A stretch of DNA of 64,000 nt from an uncultured Clostridia bacterium (GTDB lineage: Bacteria; Bacillota; Clostridia; Oscillospirales; Feifaniaceae), in the NCBI GenBank assembly GCA_944376235.1, contig CALWCA010000004.1:124001-188000 (forward strand). Reading direction: 5' to 3'. Of this stretch, positions 9,073 to 17,895 are shown one piece after another. The notes beneath the pieces are model-generated. The model made no database searches. It had not been told where the DNA came from and was given only the letters and a program-made list of their open reading frames with translations. The stretch's first letter is position 1, and each line of letters opens with the position of its first letter. A program made the translations under genes and the position numbers.

Positions 9073-10179
9073 ATGAAGGTATTGCTGTGCGGCGGCGGAA
9101 CGGCGGGGCATGTCAACCCCGCCATCGCCATTGCCGATTTTATCAGGGCGCGCCACGGGCAGGCCGACATCCGCTTTGTCGGCACCAACTACGGCATCGA
9201 GTCAAAGCTGGTGCCGCGCGCGGGATACCCCCTTATCGAAATGGACGTCCACGGCCTCAAGCGCAGGCTGACCGTGGACAACGTGAAAAACCTGGCCAAG
9301 GCTCTGAATGCCATCCGGGCCAGCAAGCGCCTGCTGCGGGAGTTTTGTCCCGATTTGGTGGTGGGCACGGGCGGCTATGTCAGCGGCCCTGTGGTCTGGG
9401 CGGCCTGCGACCTTGGCGTGCCCACCGCCATCCACGAGCAAAACGCCTTTCCCGGCCTGACAACCCGCAAGCTGGCACCCAGGGTTGACCTTGTGATGCT
9501 GGGCTTTGACGACGCAAAGGAGCGCCTGCACTGCAGACGCAGCGTGCTGGTGGGAAACCCCATCAAGCAGGAGATCCTGTTTGCCGACAAGGCCCGCGCA
9601 CGCGAAAAGCTGGGCATTGCAAAGGAGACGCGCATGGTGGTCTCCTTCGGCGGCTCGATGGGCAGCCGCCCCTTCAACGAGAACATCCGCGACTTCATGG
9701 CGCTGCACTGCGGCGACCATGCTTTTTTGCATGTCCACGCCGCCGGGCAGTTCGGCTTCAAATGGCTGCCCGGAGAGCTGGCCGAGCGGGGGATCACGCC
9801 TCAGAGCTGCCCCCTCATCGACGTGAGAGAGTACATCTTCGATATGCAGGACGTCATGGCGGCGGCCGATTTGCTCATCTGCCGCGCCGGGGCCATCACG
9901 CTTGCCGAGCTGGCCGTGATGGGCAAGCCCGCCATCCTGATCCCCTCTCCAAATGCCACAGACAACCACCAGTATTACAACGCGCTGGCCTTCGCCAAGG
10001 CGGGGGCATCGGTGCTGCTCGAGGAAAAGGACTGCACCGCGCGCACCCTGTATGACGCCGTCAAGCAGCTGCTGGGCGACCAAAAGCGGCTTGCCGACAT
10101 GCACGAAGCGGCCGGCAGGCTGGCGATTTTTGACTCCGCCCAGCGCATTTATGATAACATCATGACGCTGATTCGGTAA
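9073..10179 (+). CDS. murG: UDP-GlcNAc:lipid I N-acetylglucosaminyltransferase MurG
   Basis: A 368-residue GT28 enzyme of the inner membrane face that adds GlcNAc to lipid I to give lipid II. The N-terminal glycine-rich loop GGGTAGHVNPAIAIA, the HEQNAFPGLTTRKLAP stretch, and the UDP-GlcNAc region CRAGAITLAELAVMGKPAILIP are all present. TAGGAGGGTG overlaps the ftsW stop and serves as the ribosome site. Length is typical. It completes the lipid II branch encoded with murE and mraY in this cluster. Confidence 0.97.
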   Translation: MKVLLCGGGTAGHVNPAIAIADFIRARHGQADIRFVGTNYGIESKLVPRAGYPLIEMDVHGLKRRLTVDNVKNLAKALNAIRASKRLLREFCPDLVVGTGGYVSGPVVWAACDLGVPTAIHEQNAFPGLTTRKLAPRVDLVMLGFDDAKERLHCRRSVLVGNPIKQEILFADKARAREKLGIAKETRMVVSFGGSMGSRPFNENIRDFMALHCGDHAFLHVHAAGQFGFKWLPGELAERGITPQSCPLIDVREYIFDMQDVMAAADLLICRAGAITLAELAVMGKPAILIPSPNATDNHQYYNALAFAKAGASVLLEEKDCTARTLYDAVKQLLGDQKRLADMHEAAGRLAIFDSAQRIYDNIMTLIR

Positions 10180-10258
10180 CTTTTTGCAGCATTTTGCGTT
10201 TTTCGAACCCCCCGTCTGCAGGGCGCATAGCATGGGGCAGGATGGAGGGTGGCTAGAG

Positions 10259-11527
10259 ATGACGATATATGAGATAGAAGGCGGCCGCCGCCTCGAAGGC
10301 GAGCTTTGGGCGCAGGGCGCAAAAAATGCGGCGCTCCCACTGCTGTCGGCGGCGCTGCTGAGCCGGGAGGTGTCGGTGCTGGAGCACTGTCCCGACATCG
10401 ACGACGTCAACGTGCAAATCGAGATCCTCGAGGCGCTGGGCTGCGGCGTCACGCGGGAGAGCGAAAGGCTGACCATTGACGCGGCCGGGGCAGACGGCTT
10501 TGAGGTGCCGCGCGCCCTCATGGGCCGCATGCGTTCCTCGGTCATGGTGCTGGGTGCGCTGCTGGGCCGTCACGGCCGGGGCGTCATCCACTCTCCCGGA
10601 GGCTGCGCCATCGGGGCGCGGCCCATTGATTTTCATTTGAAGGCTTTTTCCGATATGGGGGTGCGCATCGACTGGCAGCAAGACGAGCTGACCGCCACGC
10701 TGGACGCAGCGCGCGACAGTGAGGTCGTTTTGCCCTTCCCCAGCGTTGGCGCCACCGAAAACGTGCTGCTGCTGGCGGCGGCCATTCCCTGCGTCACCGT
10801 GCTGCGCGGCGCCGCCAAGGAGCCTGAGATTGTGGACTTGGCGCACATGCTGTGCGAGATGGGCGCTGCGGTGGAGGGAGCGGGCGGCGACGTGATTACA
10901 GTGCGCGGGGCGAGGGAGCTTCGCGGCGTGCGCCACAGGGCGCTGTCCGACCGCATTGCGGCAGCCACCGATTTGTGCGCCGCCGCCATCACGGGCGGCA
11001 GCCTGACGCTGTGCGACGTCAACACCCGGCATATGGGCAGCGCGCTTGAGCTGCTGCGCCTTGCCGGCTGCGCCGTGCTCTCCACGCAGGACACCGTCTG
11101 GCTGAGCGCGCCAAAGCGCCTGTCGGGGCTGGGCGTTGTGAGAACCATGCCGTATCCCGGCTTCCCCACCGATTTGCAGGCGCCCTTTCTGGCGCTTGCC
11201 GCTTCGGCCGAGAGCGGCAGCGTGTTCATTGAGAGCATGTTTGAAAACCGCTTTCACCATGTGGAGCAGCTGCGCAAAATGGGGGCCGACATCGAGGTGC
11301 AAAACCGCGTGGCGCTGGTGCGCGGCGCAAGGCTCGCCGGGGCAAGGGTGCAAACTGCGGACCTGCGCGGCGGCGCGGCGCTCATGCTGGCCGGGCTTGC
11401 CGCGCAGGGCGTGACCGCGGTGTGCGACGCGGGCCACATCGCCAGAGGCTATGAGCGGCTTGCACAGAGGTGGAACAGCCTGGGCGCATCCATCCGGGTG
11501 AGCACGCAGGAGGATATGCCTACATAA
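10259..11527 (+). CDS. murA: UDP-N-acetylglucosamine 1-carboxyvinyltransferase MurA
   Basis: First committed step of peptidoglycan synthesis: enolpyruvyl transfer from PEP to UDP-GlcNAc in the cytosol. I place the start at ATG 10259 (GGAGGG 9 bp upstream), giving 422 residues, the family length; an earlier in-frame ATG (10184) adds 25 unconserved residues. The substrate motif GAKNAALPLL (about residue 20) and the loop SPGGCAIGARPIDFH with the PEP/fosfomycin-reactive Cys116 are intact. RGGAALMLAGLAAQG lies near the C-terminus. murA between murG and ftsQ is seen in some Firmicutes dcw clusters. Because Firmicutes often carry two murA copies, another may exist elsewhere. Confidence 0.95.
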   Translation: MTIYEIEGGRRLEGELWAQGAKNAALPLLSAALLSREVSVLEHCPDIDDVNVQIEILEALGCGVTRESERLTIDAAGADGFEVPRALMGRMRSSVMVLGALLGRHGRGVIHSPGGCAIGARPIDFHLKAFSDMGVRIDWQQDELTATLDAARDSEVVLPFPSVGATENVLLLAAAIPCVTVLRGAAKEPEIVDLAHMLCEMGAAVEGAGGDVITVRGARELRGVRHRALSDRIAAATDLCAAAITGGSLTLCDVNTRHMGSALELLRLAGCAVLSTQDTVWLSAPKRLSGLGVVRTMPYPGFPTDLQAPFLALAASAESGSVFIESMFENRFHHVEQLRKMGADIEVQNRVALVRGARLAGARVQTADLRGGAALMLAGLAAQGVTAVCDAGHIARGYERLAQRWNSLGASIRVSTQEDMPT

Positions 11528-11550
11528 ACCGGGGAGAGGAGGTGGCCGGC

Positions 11551-12519
11551 ATGGGAAAGAAAAAACGCAGGGCAAAAAAACGCATGGAAAAACAGGCCCG
11601 CAAGGCGCAAAAGCGTATGGAGAAAAAAGAGCGGGCCCGCCTGGAGCGTGCACGGAAAAAAGCCGGCCGCTCCGGCTCGGGCGGACAAGCCCGCCGCGAC
11701 CCGCGAAAGCGAAGACGCGCGGCGCGCAGACGCCTGCTGCGCCGCCTGCTGCTGCTGGCCCTTGTGGCGCTGGCTGCGGGGCTGTGCACCCTGCTGGGCT
11801 ATGCCGTCAAAAGCCTCCCGGTCAACACCATCGTCGTGGAGGGCGACAGCCCCTACAGCGACGAGCTGCTGCTCGAGACCTGCGGCCTGCAGGAGGGACA
11901 GGCCCTGCTGCTGCTGCGCACCGGCTCCATGGAAAAGACCCTGCTGGCCCGCATGCCCTGGCTTGAGACGGTGGAAATCCGCCGTCATCTGCCCGACACC
12001 GTCCAGGTGACGGTGACAAAGGCGCAGCCTGCCTACCGCGTGAAAGACGGGGGAAAAGAGCTCTATGTGTCGGCCGACGGCAAGATTTTGGGCTATCTCG
12101 GGGAGGACCCCGCATCGGCCGGCGTGCCGCTGCTTTTGGGAAATTTTGTAAGCCCAATGGAAATCGCGCAAACTCTTGCCTATGAGACAGAAAGCGACGG
12201 CGGAATATGTGTTGACATTTTTGCCGCCTTGCAGGATAATGAGCTACTGGAAGGGGTGTCCGAGGTGGACCTGAGAAACCCCTCGGAGCTGACAATCAAG
12301 CTGGAAGACCGCTTTGTCGTGCAGCTTGGGGACAGCCTGTCGCTGCCCGAAAAGCTGCGCATGGTGGCAGAGAGCGTCAAGCGCCTCGACGAGACCGAGG
12401 CCGGCACGCTCGACGCCTCCACGGTGGGGCGTGTCACATACAAGCCGGGTGCGCGCAGGTCTTCCGCCGCCGCGCAGACCGATGAGCTTTCAGAAGGGGG
12501 GACACAAGATGACGAATAA
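11551..12519 (+). CDS. ftsQ: Cell division protein FtsQ/DivIB
   Basis: A 322-residue bitopic protein. ATG 11551 has GAGAGGAGG 8 bp upstream; upstream in-frame Met codons lie in the murA end. The first 70 or so residues are exceptionally basic (Lys/Arg repeats such as KKKRRAKKRMEKQARK), followed by one membrane helix (LLLLALVALAAGLCTLLGYA) and an extracytoplasmic POTRA domain (VNTIVVEGDSPYSDELLLE) plus beta domain. DivIB stabilises FtsL-DivIC at the septum. The very long basic N-terminus is notable compared with shorter homologues. Its last codons overlap the next gene by 11 bp. Confidence 0.9.
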   Translation: MGKKKRRAKKRMEKQARKAQKRMEKKERARLERARKKAGRSGSGGQARRDPRKRRRAARRRLLRRLLLLALVALAAGLCTLLGYAVKSLPVNTIVVEGDSPYSDELLLETCGLQEGQALLLLRTGSMEKTLLARMPWLETVEIRRHLPDTVQVTVTKAQPAYRVKDGGKELYVSADGKILGYLGEDPASAGVPLLLGNFVSPMEIAQTLAYETESDGGICVDIFAALQDNELLEGVSEVDLRNPSELTIKLEDRFVVQLGDSLSLPEKLRMVAESVKRLDETEAGTLDASTVGRVTYKPGARRSSAAAQTDELSEGGTQDDE

Positions 12520-13387
12520 CCACTACGATCAGACACCGCTTCCAGGACAGGACGACGCCGTGCAGGGGGAGGTGCTCTCCGATTGCCCGCTTGTCGTTGC
12601 AAAAGAGCAGCAAAAGGCTCCGCCGCAGGAGCCGGTGCACACAAAACGGCCCGTGGCCTTCGGCGTGTTTTTTGCCTGTATCCTGTTTGGCTTTTTGCTC
12701 TCCATGCAGTTTAAGAGCGTGGACATCTCGAGCAACGCCCTCACCAGCCAGCAGCTGCGTGCCGAGGAGCTGCAGGCTTTGCTCAACAAGGAGCGGGAAA
12801 AAAATCAGGAGCTCTATGAGGAGCTGCTGCGCGGCAAGGACGATTTGTCCCAGTATCGTGAGCAGGCGCTGCAAAGCGGCGACTACGCTACCATCCTCGC
12901 CGACGAGCTGGCCCGCGCCGAGCTGGCCGCCGGTTTTACCGATGTGGTCGGCCCGGGGCTTATCGTCACCATGAGCGACTCCACCAAAAACCCCGCCGAC
13001 ACCACCGCCGACCCCAGCTACTATATCATTCACGACAACGACATCCTTCAGGTGGTCAACGAGCTGCGCGATGCCGGCGCCGAGGCCCTGAGCATCAACG
13101 GCGAGCGCCTGCTGGCCACCAGCGAAATCCGGTGCGCCGGCTCGATTGTCAGCGTCAACAACAACCGCTACGCCGCGCCCTACGTCATCCGCGCCATCGG
13201 AGACCCTGCGGCCATGAGCTCCGCTTTGAGCATGCGCGGCGGCGTGATTGACCAGCTCTCCATCTGGGATATCCAGGTCGATGTCCAGCAGTCGGAAGAG
13301 GTGCTCATCCGCGCCTACACCGGAAAAACCACCTTCCAGTACGCGCAGGAATATAAAGATAATTCGTCGCAGGAGAAAGGAGAGTAA
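12509..13387 (+). CDS. DUF881 family membrane protein (YlxW/YlxX-like)
   Basis: A 292-residue protein, start ATG 12509 within the end of ftsQ (AGAAGGGGGG upstream). One N-terminal membrane helix (about residues 49-68, VFFACILFGFLLSMQF), a coiled coil rich in Glu/Leu/Arg, then the DUF881 domain, recognisable by VVGPGLIVTMSDS, NELRDAGAEALSINGERL and VNNNRYAAPYVIRAIGDP. The family commonly lies beside ftsQ and the small basic protein in Firmicutes and Actinobacteria, and is suspected to have a division-related role. The molecular function is not established. Confidence 0.88.
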   Translation: MTNNHYDQTPLPGQDDAVQGEVLSDCPLVVAKEQQKAPPQEPVHTKRPVAFGVFFACILFGFLLSMQFKSVDISSNALTSQQLRAEELQALLNKEREKNQELYEELLRGKDDLSQYREQALQSGDYATILADELARAELAAGFTDVVGPGLIVTMSDSTKNPADTTADPSYYIIHDNDILQVVNELRDAGAEALSINGERLLATSEIRCAGSIVSVNNNRYAAPYVIRAIGDPAAMSSALSMRGGVIDQLSIWDIQVDVQQSEEVLIRAYTGKTTFQYAQEYKDNSSQEKGE

Positions 13388-13390
13388 ACC

Positions 13391-13729
13391 ATGCTTCTTG
13401 GTGTGATTGGTCTTGCCATCGGCATCGGACTGGGTTTTGTCTTTCCCGGGTATTTCCCCGAAACCCTCTCCGATTACATGGGCATCATGCTCATCGCCTG
13501 CGCCGATTCCATCATCGGCGGCCTGCGCGCCCGTGCGCTCGGAGAGTATAACGACAGTATTTTTATCTCGGGTTTTTTCATCAACGCACTGCTGGCTGCG
13601 GCGATGACATATTTTGGAAAACGTATCAACCTGCAGCTTGAACTGGCCGCCATGGTGGTTTTTGCCACCCGTATCTTCCAGAACCTTGCGATTTTGCGGA
13701 GAAACCTCTTGAATTTGAATGCAGAATAA
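13391..13729 (+). CDS. sbp: Small basic protein, DUF1290 (Sbp)
   Basis: A 112-residue integral membrane protein with three predicted helices and the family signature GFVFP followed by ADSIIGGLRA and FFINALLAA. AAGGAGAG precedes ATG 13391, only 3 bp after the DUF881 stop, so translation is probably coupled. It sits between DUF881 and ftsZ as in Bacillus (sbp upstream of ftsA/ftsZ). Function unknown; conserved location suggests a divisome-associated role. Confidence 0.9.
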   Translation: MLLGVIGLAIGIGLGFVFPGYFPETLSDYMGIMLIACADSIIGGLRARALGEYNDSIFISGFFINALLAAAMTYFGKRINLQLELAAMVVFATRIFQNLAILRRNLLNLNAE

Positions 13730-13742
13730 GCTACACTATAAA
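13709..13742 (+). promoter_or_regulatory. Candidate ftsZ promoter at the end of sbp
   Basis: TTGAAT (13709-13714), 17 bp, TACACT (13732-13737); an alternative pair is TTGAAT (13715-13720) with TATAAA (13737-13742) at 16 bp. It overlaps the last codons of sbp and would start transcription about 75 bp before ftsZ, giving extra FtsZ independent of the upstream cluster. Confidence 0.5.
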
Positions 13743-13821
13743 GAAAAGATGCTTCGAGCAGACACAATATTTTGTGATGAGGCGCATCGCCGCCATTTGA
13801 CCGACACCAGGAGGAACAGAC

Positions 13822-15045
13822 ATGATTTTTGATTTTGATTCCAGCGCAGTATCTCCCGTCAACATTAAAGTCGTCGGTATCGGTGGAGGGGGAAACAATG
13901 CCGTCAACCGGATGATTTCTTCCGGAATTACCAGTGTGGAGTTTATCTCTGTCAATACGGACAAGCAGGACCTCAACTCCTCGCGGGCCACGCAGAAAAT
14001 CCAAATCGGAGAAAAGCTGACCAAGGGGCAGGGCGCCGGCACCAACCCCGAAAAGGGGGCCCGTGCGGCAGAGGAGAGCAGGGAAGAGCTGGCCGCCGCC
14101 ATCAAGGGCGCCGACATGGTCTTTATTACGGCCGGCATGGGCGGCGGAACCGGAACCGGCGGCTCGCCCGTTGTGGCCAACATTGCAAAGGAGATGGGCA
14201 TTCTCACGGTCGGCATTGTGACAAAGCCCTTCCACTTTGAGGGAAAGAGCAGGATGAACGCCGCTGAAGAGGGCATCCGCATGCTGCGCGAGCAGGTGGA
14301 TTCGCTCATTGTCATCCCCAACGAGCGCCTCAAGCTGGTCAGCGACACCCCCATCACGCTCTTCAACGCCTTCGAAAAGGCCGACGACGTGCTGCGCCTG
14401 GGCGTGGCAAACCTGTCTGACCTCATCAACGTGCCCGGATACATCAACCTCGACTTTGCAGACGTCTCCTCCGTCATGAAGGATGCCGGCTACGCCCACA
14501 TGGGCGTCGGACACGGCACCGGACGCGACAAGATGACCGAAGCCGTGCTCGAGGCCATCAACAGCCCCCTTATCGAGACCACCATCAACGGCGCCCGCGG
14601 CGTTATCATCAACATCTTCGCCCCGGCCGACATCGGCCTTGGCGAGGTGGACGATGCCGTCAGCGTGGTGACGGCGGCGGCCCACCCCGAGGCAAACATC
14701 ATCTTCGGCGTCTCCTTTGACGAGGAGCTGGCCGACGAGGTGCGCGTGACCATCATCGCCACCGGCTTTGAAACGCTGGCCACGGCTGCCCCGGCCACGG
14801 CAGCAGCCCCTGCCGCCTCAGCGCAGGAGACCAAGTCTCCGGCCGGCAATGCGCCTTCGTTTGACGGCGTGCCCAGCACCCACAAGCCCTTCAACACGCC
14901 CTTTGCGGCCCCGCAGACCCAGGCTCCCGCCGCCTCCCAGACCGAGACGGCGGCCCCGGCAGACGGAGATTCCAAGCGCCTGATCAGCGATGACGACATC
15001 AACGACATCGACTCCATTCTCAGCTTTTTCAAAAAGCGCGGATAA
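13822..15045 (+). CDS. ftsZ: Cell division protein FtsZ
   Basis: A 407-residue tubulin-like GTPase that polymerises into the Z ring. The nucleotide motif [11 protein letters not shown] (about residue 20), tubulin signature [13 protein letters not shown]7-loop region [13 protein letters not shown] and a conserved C-terminal tail ([17 protein letters not shown]) that binds anchor proteins are all present. A variable Ala/Pro/Thr-rich linker of about 80 residues precedes the tail. CAGGAGG precedes ATG 13822. No ftsA lies upstream; SepF, encoded at 39.2-39.6 kb, is the likely membrane tether. Confidence 0.98.
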   Translation: MIFDFDSSAVSPVNIKVVGIGGGGNNAVNRMISSGITSVEFISVNTDKQDLNSSRATQKIQIGEKLTKGQGAGTNPEKGARAAEESREELAAAIKGADMVFITAGMGGGTGTGGSPVVANIAKEMGILTVGIVTKPFHFEGKSRMNAAEEGIRMLREQVDSLIVIPNERLKLVSDTPITLFNAFEKADDVLRLGVANLSDLINVPGYINLDFADVSSVMKDAGYAHMGVGHGTGRDKMTEAVLEAINSPLIETTINGARGVIINIFAPADIGLGEVDDAVSVVTAAAHPEANIIFGVSFDEELADEVRVTIIATGFETLATAAPATAAAPAASAQETKSPAGNAPSFDGVPSTHKPFNTPFAAPQTQAPAASQTETAAPADGDSKRLISDDDINDIDSILSFFKKRG

Positions 15046-15137
15046 AAACGCACCCTGCCGGCTTTGCGGCTTCGCAGGAGCCCTCCCGCTCGGGCCGCTT
15101 CAGGCACAGGGGCGGGGGAGGGCGTTAAAAAACGGCA

Positions 15138-15170
15138 ACAAAGGGCCGGCGCAAAGCGCCGGCCTTTGGT
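15138..15170 (+). terminator. Terminator downstream of ftsZ
   Basis: GGCCGGCGC and GCGCCGGCC form a 9-bp GC stem with an AAA loop, flanked by AAAG and TTTGGTTTG. It lies about 100 bp after the ftsZ stop and probably ends the dcw transcript, although the T-run is short. Confidence 0.65.
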
Positions 15171-15268
15171 TTGTCCGCAGGAGGGGGCGATGCCGGCGCC
15201 TTTCGGGGCGTTGGAGGGCCTTCAAAAGGATGCTGCGGGACGGCCCCCCGGAAAGGAGAGAGACGGTT

Positions 15269-15541
15269 TTGGCCTGGTATGTCTATATGGTGCGCTGCGC
15301 GGACGGCACGCTCTACACCGGCACGGCGCTGGATGTGACGCGCCGCATTGCCCTTCACAACGAGGGAAAGGGTGCAAAGTATACGAGAGGGCGGCGCCCG
15401 GTGCGTGAAATTTACCGGGAGTGCTGTGCCGACCGGCCGGCGGCGCTGCGGCGGGAGGCCGCCGTCAAGCGCCTGAGCCGGCAGCAAAAGCTGGAGCTTG
15501 CCGCCTCCCTCGGGCACAAGGATGAAAAACCGTCTCCCTGA
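15269..15541 (+). CDS. GIY-YIG domain protein (YhbQ/YazA-like)
   Basis: A 90-residue protein. Start TTG 15269 is chosen because GGAGAG lies 9 bp upstream and the domain begins at once (WYVYMVRCADGTLYTG). The GIY-YIG core includes the D-T-R-R-I...HN (DVTRRIALHNEGKGAKYT) segment and the conserved Arg/Glu-containing helix (ALRREAAVKRLSRQQK). Small single-domain members are common in bacteria. Some show nuclease or DNA-repair activity, but most are uncharacterised. It stands alone between the ftsZ terminator and a palindromic repeat. Confidence 0.85.
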   Translation: MAWYVYMVRCADGTLYTGTALDVTRRIALHNEGKGAKYTRGRRPVREIYRECCADRPAALRREAAVKRLSRQQKLELAASLGHKDEKPSP

Positions 15542-15667
15542 GGGAGATTTCAGGCAGGGCTTTTGCCAAAAGGAAAAGCGGGTTGCCGCCGCGAAAAGAG
15601 AAACGGCATAGGGCGGGAGGCAAAGGGTCTTCAGCCCTTTTTTGGCCCTGCAGGCGGTGGGGGCCGG

Positions 15668-15772
15668 CCCGCCCCGCCGGGAAAAGCGGCGCCGCCGCTT
15701 TGAACGGGAATTTCCCTTTCGGGAAATTCCCCGGCTTTTTTGCCTGCGGCAAAAAAGGCTCGGCGGGGCGGG
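15668..15772 (+). repeat. Cloverleaf-shaped palindromic intergenic repeat, copy 1
   Basis: An outer 14-bp stem (15668-15681 with 15759-15772, one G-T pair) encloses three hairpins: 15683-15690/15694-15701, 15706-15716/15721-15731 and 15735-15744/15748-15757, each perfectly paired. A second copy with the same architecture lies at 29992-30094. It occupies most of the 338-bp gene-free stretch between the GIY-YIG gene and the flavodoxin gene. No target-site duplication is evident. Confidence 0.8.
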
Positions 15773-15879
15773 GAAGAGGCGCTCGAGGCAGCCCCGGGAA
15801 AAGAGGCACAAAAAAGGGGCGGCGGGGAAAAGCCCGCCGCCCCGTGTGCGCCGTGCAGGCCGCGGCCTGCCGGCAGGGC

Positions 15880-16350
15880 TTATGGATTTGCAAGGAAGTT
15901 TTTGATATCCTGCTCCGAGGCGCCGGTCAGCATGCGGCCCTCCTTCCAGAGCGTACCGGGGCACAGGGGCTTGAGCTGCTCGAGCGTTTTGCCAAGGCCA
16001 CTGCCGCCCGAAGTGGCAAAGGGGATCAGCGTTTTGCCGGAAAAGTCATAGCTCTCAAGAAAGGTGCAGACAATGGAGGGAGCGACGTACCACCAGATGG
16101 GAAAGCCCACGAAGATGGTATCGTAGTCATCCATCCCCTCCAGGCGCTGCGCGATTTCGGGGCGCGAGCCGGGATTGCTCATCTCCACCGAGCTGCGGCT
16201 GTTTTTGTTGGTCCAGTCGAGGTCGGCGGCGGTATAGGGGACGGCCGGCTTGATTTCAAACAAGTCCGCGCCTGCTGCGGCAGCCAGCCGCTCCGCCACC
16301 GCACGGGTGACGCCTCCTGCAGAAAAGTATGCCACAAGTGTTTTTCCCAT
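15880..16350 (-). CDS. Flavodoxin-like protein
   Basis: A 156-residue protein with the FMN phosphate-binding loop at the N-terminus (TLVAYFSAGGVTRAVAE), an isoalloxazine-region loop (FVGFPIWWYVAPSIV) and the late FATSGGSGLGKT. This pattern fits the single-domain flavodoxins of Clostridia annotated as 'flavodoxin' or putative NAD(P)H-dependent oxidoreductase, acting as a cytosolic FMN electron carrier. AAGGAG precedes the ATG. It is transcribed alone from a promoter at 16521-16549, with a leader of about 160 bases. The redox partner is unknown. Confidence 0.85.
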   Translation of the reverse strand: MGKTLVAYFSAGGVTRAVAERLAAAAGADLFEIKPAVPYTAADLDWTNKNSRSSVEMSNPGSRPEIAQRLEGMDDYDTIFVGFPIWWYVAPSIVCTFLESYDFSGKTLIPFATSGGSGLGKTLEQLKPLCPGTLWKEGRMLTGASEQDIKNFLANP

Positions 16351-16520
16351 GGGTGATGTCTCCTTTCAAGACGTATGCGGCCGGCCTGTCGCGGCTTTTG
16401 GGCGCAAAGGGGCCTGCCGTAGAGGTAAGGCGCCCTTTTTCCCTGAGGGTTTTGGAGAGCACCGGGAGGAGGACGCCGCAAGCTGCCTTCTGCCGGTCTG
16501 CCCGCAGGAGGCTTTTTTTC

Positions 16521-16549
16521 AGTATAACGCAGAAAAGCCGGATTTTCAA
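16521..16549 (-). promoter_or_regulatory. Promoter of the flavodoxin gene
   Basis: On the minus strand, TTGAAA (16549-16544), 17 bp, TATACT (16526-16521). It predicts a leader of about 160 bases before the flavodoxin ATG at 16350. I recognise no riboswitch in that leader. Confidence 0.65.
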
Positions 16550-16586
16550 GCGAGGGGGGCCTTCAAGGGGAGGATGTCAAAAAGGC

Positions 16587-16619
16587 GGCAGCCGGCCCTT
16601 TCGAAAAGGGCCGGCTGCC
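16587..16619 (-). terminator. Terminator of the DUF4349 lipoprotein gene
   Basis: A perfect 15-bp stem (16587-16601 with 16605-16619) with a CGA/TCG loop lies 47 bp beyond the stop of the DUF4349 gene. On the minus strand it is followed by TTTTTGAC, a short U-run. Confidence 0.75.
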
Positions 16620-16665
16620 GGGAAGAAGGTGGTTCAAGGGCTGCGGCAGGGTGCGGGCGGCTTTT

Positions 16666-17709
16666 TTACTGTGCGTCAGGGGGCGTCTGCCCTTCTGCCC
16701 CGTCGGGCTGGTCGGACGAGACGTTCTCCTGTGTGCCCTGCGCTGGGGTATGCTTTTTGTGCAGCAGAGGCAGCTTGGGCAGGCGGCGGCGCAGCAGCCA
16801 CAGAAGGACGCCCAGCACGACCAGCCAGGGCAGCAGGTAAATGAGGCGGATGGAGAGGTTTGCAAGGGAGTCCAAAAAGCTGCGCAGGCTGTCGAGCACG
16901 GCGTCTGCCATGCGGGACAAGAAGCCCTGACGCTCGGGCGGTGTGTAGCGCGTCACCTCGTAGATCTGCAGCGTCACGGTGCTGTAGTCCACCTGCGACT
17001 GCCAGCCGCGCAGCGTGGTGGTCAGGCTTTCGATCTCATAGCGCACCTCGGTGAGCTGGGCCTCGATGGCCAGGATGTCGGCCATGCTGTCGGCCCGCTC
17101 CAGCAGCTCGAGCAGCCTGTCATATTGAACCTGGCAGGCGTCAAGGCGCGACTGCGTGTCGTAAAAGCGGGGGGCGATGTTCTCGGCCTGCCGGCTCGAG
17201 CCGGTGACGTTGCCCAGCTCCCCGGAGCTCTCGAGAAACTCCGAAAAGCGATCGCTGGGGATGCGCAGCACATAGTGCGCGTAGCGGTCGACAAGCTGCG
17301 CGCTGCCGTCGTCCTCGCGGTAGACCGTCGTCCCCGAGCTCTCGGAGCTCTCGATATAGCCGCCAAAGCGCTCCACCATGCCCGAAAGGGCCTCGCAGCT
17401 TTGGTCAAATTCCAGCGTCTCCACCGTGACATGCCCGGTATAGACCATCTTTTCGGGCAGAAGACGGCCCTGCTCGTCGGTTGCCGCCTCCTGCGGCGTC
17501 TCAGGAGCCTCGGAGGTGCCGGACAGCATGGTCGACAGCGAATTGTCGCTCTTCCCCGTGGCCTCGGAGGACTGCGGCAGCATGCCTTGCCCCGAGGAAG
17601 AGAATGCCTCGTTTTGGGCGCTGCCCAGGCCCTGTGAGCAGCCTGACAGCAGCAGCGCAGCGCACAGCAGCAGCGCAAAAAGCCGATGGGGTTGGGCGGC
17701 GTGTTTCAT
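16666..17709 (-). CDS. DUF4349 lipoprotein with C-terminal membrane helix
   Basis: A 347-residue protein with a lipoprotein signal peptide (lipobox LLSGC, Cys24), a low-complexity Ser/Gly/Glu region, then the DUF4349 domain starting VYTGHVTVETL and continuing through IPSDRFSEFL and a coiled coil (about residues 190-240). A C-terminal hydrophobic helix (IRLIYLLPWLVVLGVLLWLL) and basic tail anchor it. DUF4349 proteins are widespread surface proteins of unknown function. AAGGAGGTC precedes ATG 17709. It is divergent from ade, so the 186-bp gap holds promoters for both. Confidence 0.87.
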   Translation of the reverse strand: MKHAAQPHRLFALLLCAALLLSGCSQGLGSAQNEAFSSSGQGMLPQSSEATGKSDNSLSTMLSGTSEAPETPQEAATDEQGRLLPEKMVYTGHVTVETLEFDQSCEALSGMVERFGGYIESSESSGTTVYREDDGSAQLVDRYAHYVLRIPSDRFSEFLESSGELGNVTGSSRQAENIAPRFYDTQSRLDACQVQYDRLLELLERADSMADILAIEAQLTEVRYEIESLTTTLRGWQSQVDYSTVTLQIYEVTRYTPPERQGFLSRMADAVLDSLRSFLDSLANLSIRLIYLLPWLVVLGVLLWLLRRRLPKLPLLHKKHTPAQGTQENVSSDQPDGAEGQTPPDAQ

Positions 17710-17825
17710 AGGAAGACCTCCTTGCAGCGTGATTTTATCAAAATTTTGTCAAACTTATCCCTTTTGTCGTGCGTGCAGCAGACAAAGTTCCCGCAGGGAG
17801 AGGCAAAGATTTCAAAAAGGGTGCA

Positions 17826-17854
17826 TTGTCTCCGGGGTTGTCCCCTGCTATAAT
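17826..17854 (+). promoter_or_regulatory. Promoter of the adenine deaminase gene
   Basis: TTGTCT (17826-17831), 17-bp spacer, TATAAT (17849-17854) with an extended TG at 17846-17847. It lies 42 bp before the ade start. I see no purine riboswitch aptamer in the short leader. Confidence 0.75.
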
Positions 17855-17895
17855 GGCAAAAAGAGAGTTTGACACGGCAAAAAGGAGGGCTTTTG

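Noticed and set aside
17855-17895. Purine riboswitch in front of ade
   Set aside because: The leader after the strong promoter is only about 35 bases and cannot hold the aptamer.
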